From assembly GCA_003477305.1 (NCBI GenBank), contig DMTN01000049.1, positions 87,856-100,953 of the forward strand: 13,098 bases of DNA, given 5' to 3'. Source of the stretch: Acholeplasmatales bacterium. Lineage in GTDB: Bacteria > Bacillota_I > Bacilli_A > Izemoplasmatales > Hujiaoplasmataceae. Position 1 is the first letter of the stretch, and each line of letters opens with the position of its first letter. A program made the position numbers and the translations under genes. Shown piece after piece: positions 8,905-13,098 of this stretch. Below the pieces are notes generated by a model. That model had not been told where the DNA came from and made no database searches. It was given only the letters and a program-made list of their open reading frames with translations.

Positions 8905-8940
8905 CGATCAACCCTCCATAATTCACGCAAATGATGGAGG
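8886..8940 (+). promoter_or_regulatory. Candidate attenuator: alternative stems over the rsgA ribosome binding site
   Basis: Stem A pairs GGAGGG (8886-8891) with CCCTCC (8912-8917), plus TTGA (8896-8899) with TCAA (8908-8911) after a four-base bulge. Stem B pairs CCTCCAT (8913-8919) with ATGGAGG (8934-8940), seven perfect pairs with a 14-base loop. Stem B would hide the Shine-Dalgarno sequence of rsgA (GGAGG, 8936-8940). The stems share 8913-8917 and cannot coexist. Stem A lies partly in the leader ORF, so a ribosome on the leader could change which stem forms. There is no U-tract, so control would act on translation, not transcription. Confidence 0.45.
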
Positions 8941-8945
8941 AAACG

Positions 8946-9956
8946 ATGAATCACACGAACTTACCGCCCGGACCGAACGCGTCCGTGCGCGCCGCCGCCA
9001 TGCAAGACGGCCTCTGCGTCGCACGCGTCTCCGGGCAAGAACGAGACCTTTATACGATCGTCTCGGACCATGGAACCATGCCGGCGAAAGTCGCCGGCAA
9101 ACTGATGCACCAAGCGACGGGACCGCTCGACTTTCCCGCTGTCGGCGACTGGGTCGCCGCGGACACTTCGGGCGATGTCGCCGTCATCCGCGCGGTCTTG
9201 CCGCGCAAGAGCGTTCTCGAACGGAAGAGCGCCGGTGTGACGTCGGCCGGCCAGATCATCGCCAGCAACGTCGATGTCGTCTTCATCTGCATGTCGATGA
9301 ACGAAAACTACAACCTGCGCCGGCTCGAGCGCTATCTTTCCGTCGTCTGGGCGAGCGGCGCCGAACCGTGCGTCCTGCTCACCAAGCGCGACCTCTCTCT
9401 CGACCCGGGGCGTTATGAAACCGAAGTCGGATTGATCGCCTTGGGGGCCGACGTCCTCGTCGTCACCGACAAGGGCGAAGACGGATACGCCGCCATTGAA
9501 CGGAAGATGGCGGCCGGACGCACCTATGCCTTCGTCGGTTCATCCGGCGTCGGAAAGTCGACGATCGTGAACCATCTGATGGACGCGGCCGTGATGGCGA
9601 CATCCGACATCGGGAAAGCGGACAAGGGGCACCACACCACCACCACCCGGCAACTTTTCGCGACACCCGCCGGGGCCTTCGTGATCGATACCCCCGGGAT
9701 GCGCGAACTGCAGCTCGATGCGGTCGACTTCGATTCCGCTTTCGCGGACATCGAAACACTCGCCGCGCGATGCAAGTTCAACGACTGCACCCACGGCGGC
9801 GAGCCGCGCTGCGCGGTCCGCGAAGCCATCGAAGACGGCCGCCTGTCGGCCGAACGGATGGAGAACTACCGCAAGATGCAAAAAGAGGCCGACCACCAGG
9901 AACGCAAGGCGAAAGCCGCTGAAATCGCCATTGCCCGCTGGCGTCGCGCCCACTGA
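8946..9956 (+). CDS. rsgA: Ribosome small subunit-dependent GTPase RsgA
   Basis: RsgA is a circularly permuted GTPase that binds late 30S precursors and helps release assembly factors. The 336-residue protein has an N-terminal OB-like part (about 25-95, including FPAVGDWVA). The G motifs are in permuted order: G4 TKRD (146-149), G1 GSSGVGKS (198-205), G2 around GHHTTTTR (228-235) and G3 DTPG (248-251). A zinc finger has C276, C281, H283 and C289, and the helical tail is rich in Lys, Arg, Glu and Ala. LPRKS, NLRRLERYL and the long N-terminus suggest the longer RsgA type, which in some Bacillota exists beside a canonical copy. The start is the ATG at 8946, five bases after GGAGG; an in-frame ATG at 8931 has no ribosome binding site. 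It has its own promoter and a long structured leader, and a terminator follows. Confidence 0.95.
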   Translation: MNHTNLPPGPNASVRAAAMQDGLCVARVSGQERDLYTIVSDHGTMPAKVAGKLMHQATGPLDFPAVGDWVAADTSGDVAVIRAVLPRKSVLERKSAGVTSAGQIIASNVDVVFICMSMNENYNLRRLERYLSVVWASGAEPCVLLTKRDLSLDPGRYETEVGLIALGADVLVVTDKGEDGYAAIERKMAAGRTYAFVGSSGVGKSTIVNHLMDAAVMATSDIGKADKGHHTTTTRQLFATPAGAFVIDTPGMRELQLDAVDFDSAFADIETLAARCKFNDCTHGGEPRCAVREAIEDGRLSAERMENYRKMQKEADHQERKAKAAEIAIARWRRAH

Positions 9957-9978
9957 GGCGTCCCATGATTCCAACCAA

Positions 9979-10005
9979 AAACCCCCTTCCGAGCGAAGGG
10001 GGTTT
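9979..10005. terminator. Bidirectional terminator between rsgA and the c-di-GMP gene
   Basis: A perfect 11-bp stem (9979-9989 with 9995-10005) has a 5-base loop. The plus strand continues with TGACTTTTC. On the minus strand the A-U end of the stem and the bases after it form TTTTTGG. It lies 22 bases after the rsgA stop and 13 bases after the end of the convergent gene, so it can end both transcripts; the minus-strand U-tract is better. Confidence 0.9.
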
Positions 10006-10018
10006 GACTTTTCGGGGT

Positions 10019-12898
10019 CTAGAGGGATTCCTTGCCGAAGACGGATCCGAGGAAAACGTCCACCAGCTCGGGATCGAACTGGGTGCCGCGGTTGATCCGC
10101 ATCTGTTCGGTGGCGAGGTCGAGTGTCATCGCGGCGCGGTATGGGCGGTCGGAGGTCATGGCCTCCCAAGCGTCGGCGACGCTGATGATGCGCGAGATGA
10201 GCGGAATGTCAGTGCCGTGAAGACCGCGCGGGTATCCCTTGCCGTCCCATCGCTCCTGGTGCGAGAGCGCATATTCGGCGAGACCGGAGTATTCGTCGGC
10301 GGCGCGGAGGATCTGGTATCCGACTTCCGTGTGCTTCTTCATGATTTCGAACTCCTCCGGCGTCAGCTTGCCGGGCTTGTTCAAAATGACGTCGGGAATC
10401 GCGATTTTGCCGATATCGTGATACAGGCCGGCCATTTCGAGTTCCTTCTGATCGTCGGCGCGCAATTCCAGCGCGCGGCCGATCGCACCGCAGATGCGGC
10501 TGACGCGCACAGAGTGGATTTTTTCCTTTTCGTATTTGTCGGTGAGGGTGCCGAGGATCGCCTGGATGGTCCGGTTGCGAACGCTCGATCCTTCGGAGAT
10601 CTTGCGGGCGTACATGCTGTTTTCGGCTTGTTTCAGGACGTCGTCGATCGATTCCGATTCATTTTGTTTCACCGCATATCCGATCGCCATCGACAGATGG
10701 ACGTTGTTGAGGGTGACGCGCGAGACGGCGGCGTGAACCGTCTGTGCGAGCGATTCGATCACGACCGCATCGGTATTGGGAAGAAGGACGGCGAACTCGT
10801 CGCCGCCGATCCGGGCGATCACATCGGTCGTGCGGTAGGTCGACGTCAGGACGAGCGCGATGCGCCGGAGCGCCTCGTCGCCCAAATCATGGCCGAAGGC
10901 GTCGTTCAAGATTTTCAGACCGTTGAAGTCGCCCATCACGACGCCCAGCGGGTAATGGCCGGGGTGGTCCATCTGCGCCATCCGCTCCACGAAGTGGCGT
11001 CGGTTGAAGAGACCGGTCATGAAGTCGTGGTTGCTCAGATACTCGATTTCGCGCTGCTTGATGTTCTTCTCGGTGACGTCGCGGAAGACCAATACGACGC
11101 CGGTCAGACGCCCATCGGCGGTGATGATGGGGGCCGCGCTGTCCTCGATATGGTATTCATGTCCGCCGCGGGAGAGGAGAATGGTATGGGTTTCCAGTTC
11201 GATCTTATGGCCCGCGTCGAGCGCCAAGCGAACCGGGTTCGCGACGTTCTTGCGGGTGGCTTCGTTGACGAGATGAAAAACCGCTTCAAACGACTTGCCG
11301 ATGGCTTCGTCGGCGCTCCAGCTCGTCAGTTGTTCGGCGACCTTGTTGAAGGCGACGATCTTTCCCTCCTGGTCGGTGGAAACGACGCCGTCGCCGATCG
11401 ACAAAAGGGTCGCGTCGGCCTGCTGCTTTTGGATGTAGAGCTGGTCCGCCTTCTTGATGATTTCCTGTTCCAGGCGGACCTGTTCGGTGATGACTTCGGT
11501 ATAGATGATGAGCCCGCCGATGGAGCCGTCGTCCTCATACCATGGGCGCGATTCCCACCGGGTGTAGTCGACCGATCCATCCGCGCGCGGATAGGGGTCG
11601 CGGTCACCTGAGATGATTTCGCCGAGGAGTGTCCGCTGATGGACGTCGCGCCATTTCTGCGGCAGATCGGGAAAGACATCGTAATGATGTCTGCCGATGA
11701 TGTCGTGGTCGGCGATTTTGTATTGATTCAGATAGTTGTCACTCACGTAGAGATAGCGGAGATCGCGGTCGTGGACGGCGATCGCGCTGTTGGAGTGTTC
11801 GATGATGTACTGCATGAGTTTGTGCGAATGCATGAGCCGTTCCTCGGCATCGCGCAGCGCGGTGACGTTGCGGCCGATGCCGGCGGCGGCCACGACGGTT
11901 CCGTCCGGACCGATGATCGGGGAGAGCGATGTTTGGTAAAATCCCATCCGCCCGGCGATTGTCATATGCCAGTCATAGACGACGGTCTCGCCCTTCAGGA
12001 CCCGTTCGAAGGCGATTTCGTGCGGCGCGGCTTCGGCGCCGAACATCTCGCGGGCCGATTTCCCGAGGAACGAGGTCGGATCCAGATGAAGATCCTTGAG
12101 CCATTTTCCATAGATGGCGGTGTGCTTCTGCTTCAGATCCAGCTCATAGATGATTTCCGGAAGCGAGTCGACCAGTCGCATGAAGCGTTCGTTCTGCATC
12201 CGGATTTTCTCGGCGAGCGTCTGTTCGAGCGTAATGTCGGTGTGGGTGCCGCTCATCAAGAGCGGCTTTCCCTTACGGGACCACGAGACGATTCGGCCGC
12301 GGTCCTGGATCCAGATCCAGTAACCGCCTTTGTGGCGAAGCCGCGCCTTGTATTCATACATGTCGAGCGTGCCCGCCAAAACCTGCTCGACCTGTTCTTG
12401 CGAAGCCTCGACGTCGTCCGGGTGCGCCAGTTGTTTCCAGGTGTCGACCGTGATCGGCTTCAATTCGGACAGCGTGTATCCGAGCATCTGCGCCCAGCGC
12501 TCGTTGTAGGTCATGACGTTCGTCTTCAGGTTCCATTCCCAGGTGGCGATGCGCGAGGCGTCGATGTAGTTCTTCAGGCGCCTGCGACTGAAATCGCGCT
12601 GTTCGAGGATGACGTAGATCGCCGTCGCGAAAGCGATATGGATGATCGATTCGCGGAAGGCCGACATCGGAAACGCGACCAGTTCGATGTGGTCGAGGAT
12701 GAGATGGATGACGATGAAATAGCCGACCGCCGGAAAGAGCCACTTCCGCAGCCAGACGCCGAGGATGACGATCGTGAAGGTGAACAGCTGCAGCACGACG
12801 GTGTGATATTCGGTAAAGACATCCTCGTTGACCAAAACGAGCGTGAACCCGGCGAGGATCGCAATGACGAGGAGCGGTTTCCATAAGCGTTTCAGCAT
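10019..12898 (-). CDS. Membrane PAS-GGDEF-HD-GYP cyclic-di-GMP protein
   Basis: This 959-residue sensor carries both a cyclic-di-GMP synthase and a hydrolase domain. Four hydrophobic segments (about 8-24, 33-51, 55-68, 80-98) form a membrane N-terminus. Four PAS-like domains follow at about 108-225, 235-350, 355-475 and 490-610; the first includes WIWIQDRGRIV and DIT, typical of the PAS_3/PAC fold. The GGDEF domain (about 620-770) has an intact GGDEF (698-702) and an RxxD inhibitory site, RTTD (689-692), five residues upstream. The HD-GYP domain (about 775-950) has YHDIGK (H827, D828) and GYP (888-890), but HQE (880-882) replaces the usual HHE, so one metal ligand may be changed. The ATG at 12898 has GAGGT five bases upstream; the frame stays open 46 codons further without a comparable site. 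It stands alone and is convergent with rsgA. The net activity and the signal sensed are unknown. Confidence 0.93.
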   Translation of the reverse strand: MLKRLWKPLLVIAILAGFTLVLVNEDVFTEYHTVVLQLFTFTIVILGVWLRKWLFPAVGYFIVIHLILDHIELVAFPMSAFRESIIHIAFATAIYVILEQRDFSRRRLKNYIDASRIATWEWNLKTNVMTYNERWAQMLGYTLSELKPITVDTWKQLAHPDDVEASQEQVEQVLAGTLDMYEYKARLRHKGGYWIWIQDRGRIVSWSRKGKPLLMSGTHTDITLEQTLAEKIRMQNERFMRLVDSLPEIIYELDLKQKHTAIYGKWLKDLHLDPTSFLGKSAREMFGAEAAPHEIAFERVLKGETVVYDWHMTIAGRMGFYQTSLSPIIGPDGTVVAAAGIGRNVTALRDAEERLMHSHKLMQYIIEHSNSAIAVHDRDLRYLYVSDNYLNQYKIADHDIIGRHHYDVFPDLPQKWRDVHQRTLLGEIISGDRDPYPRADGSVDYTRWESRPWYEDDGSIGGLIIYTEVITEQVRLEQEIIKKADQLYIQKQQADATLLSIGDGVVSTDQEGKIVAFNKVAEQLTSWSADEAIGKSFEAVFHLVNEATRKNVANPVRLALDAGHKIELETHTILLSRGGHEYHIEDSAAPIITADGRLTGVVLVFRDVTEKNIKQREIEYLSNHDFMTGLFNRRHFVERMAQMDHPGHYPLGVVMGDFNGLKILNDAFGHDLGDEALRRIALVLTSTYRTTDVIARIGGDEFAVLLPNTDAVVIESLAQTVHAAVSRVTLNNVHLSMAIGYAVKQNESESIDDVLKQAENSMYARKISEGSSVRNRTIQAILGTLTDKYEKEKIHSVRVSRICGAIGRALELRADDQKELEMAGLYHDIGKIAIPDVILNKPGKLTPEEFEIMKKHTEVGYQILRAADEYSGLAEYALSHQERWDGKGYPRGLHGTDIPLISRIISVADAWEAMTSDRPYRAAMTLDLATEQMRINRGTQFDPELVDVFLGSVFGKESL

Positions 12899-12970
12899 AG
12901 AGTACCTCTGGCGTGTCGAGTAACGGTTCGGTGACCGCAGAACGAACGGTGATGCGGCGAATCGGGATTC

Positions 12971-13008
12971 ATTGTATTCATCGTAACCGAAACGCGCGCG
13001 ATATGCAA
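12971..13008 (-). promoter_or_regulatory. Possible promoter of the c-di-GMP gene
   Basis: On the minus strand TTGCAT (13008-13003) and TACGAT (12985-12980) are 17 bp apart; TACAAT (12976-12971) is another -10 candidate without a good -35. Two CGCGCGCG octamers (12993-13000 and 13011-13018) flank the -35. Either choice gives a 5' leader of roughly 70-80 bases. I see no riboswitch I can name in the 200 bases between this gene and the window end. Confidence 0.35.
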
Positions 13009-13098
13009 GACGCGCGCGGAAAATCGTCTTGAACATAGAATCGATTCGGCGCTGATATCCGGATTTCGCCGGTGTGTTACTTCTAGTTCTAAACGCAA

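Noticed and set aside
8073..8954. A 293-codon minus-strand frame across maf and the rsgA leader
   Set aside because: It runs antisense through maf, a terminator and a promoter, and has no recognisable motif.
9965..12886. Two long plus-strand frames (9965-11611 and 11639-12886) opposite the PAS-GGDEF-HD-GYP gene
   Set aside because: They are antisense shadows with the same low-complexity composition; the minus-strand frame carries intact GGDEF and HD-GYP motifs.
12899..13036. 46-codon N-terminal extension of the PAS-GGDEF-HD-GYP protein
   Set aside because: The extension is Arg-rich and unlike the following membrane start; GAGGT is placed five bases before the ATG at 12898.

Overview
The window is 13.1 kb of densely packed chromosomal DNA that looks like Bacillota or a Mycoplasmatota-related Bacilli lineage. 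The evidence is a tilS-hpt-ftsH run, an RqcP-type S4 protein, a class II LysRS, AGGAGG-like ribosome binding sites, TATAAT promoters (several with an extended TGn -10) and U-tailed intrinsic terminators. TGA ends lysS, maf and rsgA and tryptophan is read from TGG, so the code is 11, not the mycoplasma code 4. Coding DNA is GC-rich, which produces many long antisense frames. The lineage is an inference; no marker here names a genus.

Layout. On the minus strand, from right to left, lies a housekeeping block: tilS, hpt, ftsH, an rqcP-like S4 gene, a ZnuA-type metal-binding lipoprotein and lysS. The block starts at a promoter right of tilS. A hairpin follows ftsH, the lipoprotein gene has its own promoter, and a strong terminator follows lysS. 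Left of it a pirin gene has its own promoter and terminator; its reading frame runs through the terminator because of what looks like a one-base homopolymer gain. From 8.0 to 10.0 kb two plus-strand genes, maf and rsgA, each have a promoter and terminator. From 10.0 to 12.9 kb a minus-strand gene encodes a large membrane PAS-GGDEF-HD-GYP protein that converges on rsgA over a shared bidirectional terminator.

Function. Several genes concern translation and its quality control: tRNA-Ile lysidine synthesis (tilS), lysyl-tRNA (lysS), rescue of stalled 50S subunits (rqcP), membrane proteolysis (ftsH) and 30S maturation (rsgA). Others serve purine salvage (hpt), nucleotide house-cleaning or septum control (maf), metal binding (znuA-like) and cyclic-di-GMP turnover.

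The most interesting region is the 281-base gap before rsgA. It holds a promoter, a 5' hairpin, a 20-codon leader ORF and two mutually exclusive stems, one of which would hide the rsgA ribosome binding site. This resembles a translational attenuator on a ribosome-assembly GTPase. Also notable are the pirin frameshift, a palindrome on the -35 of the metal lipoprotein gene, and a replaced metal ligand in that lipoprotein.
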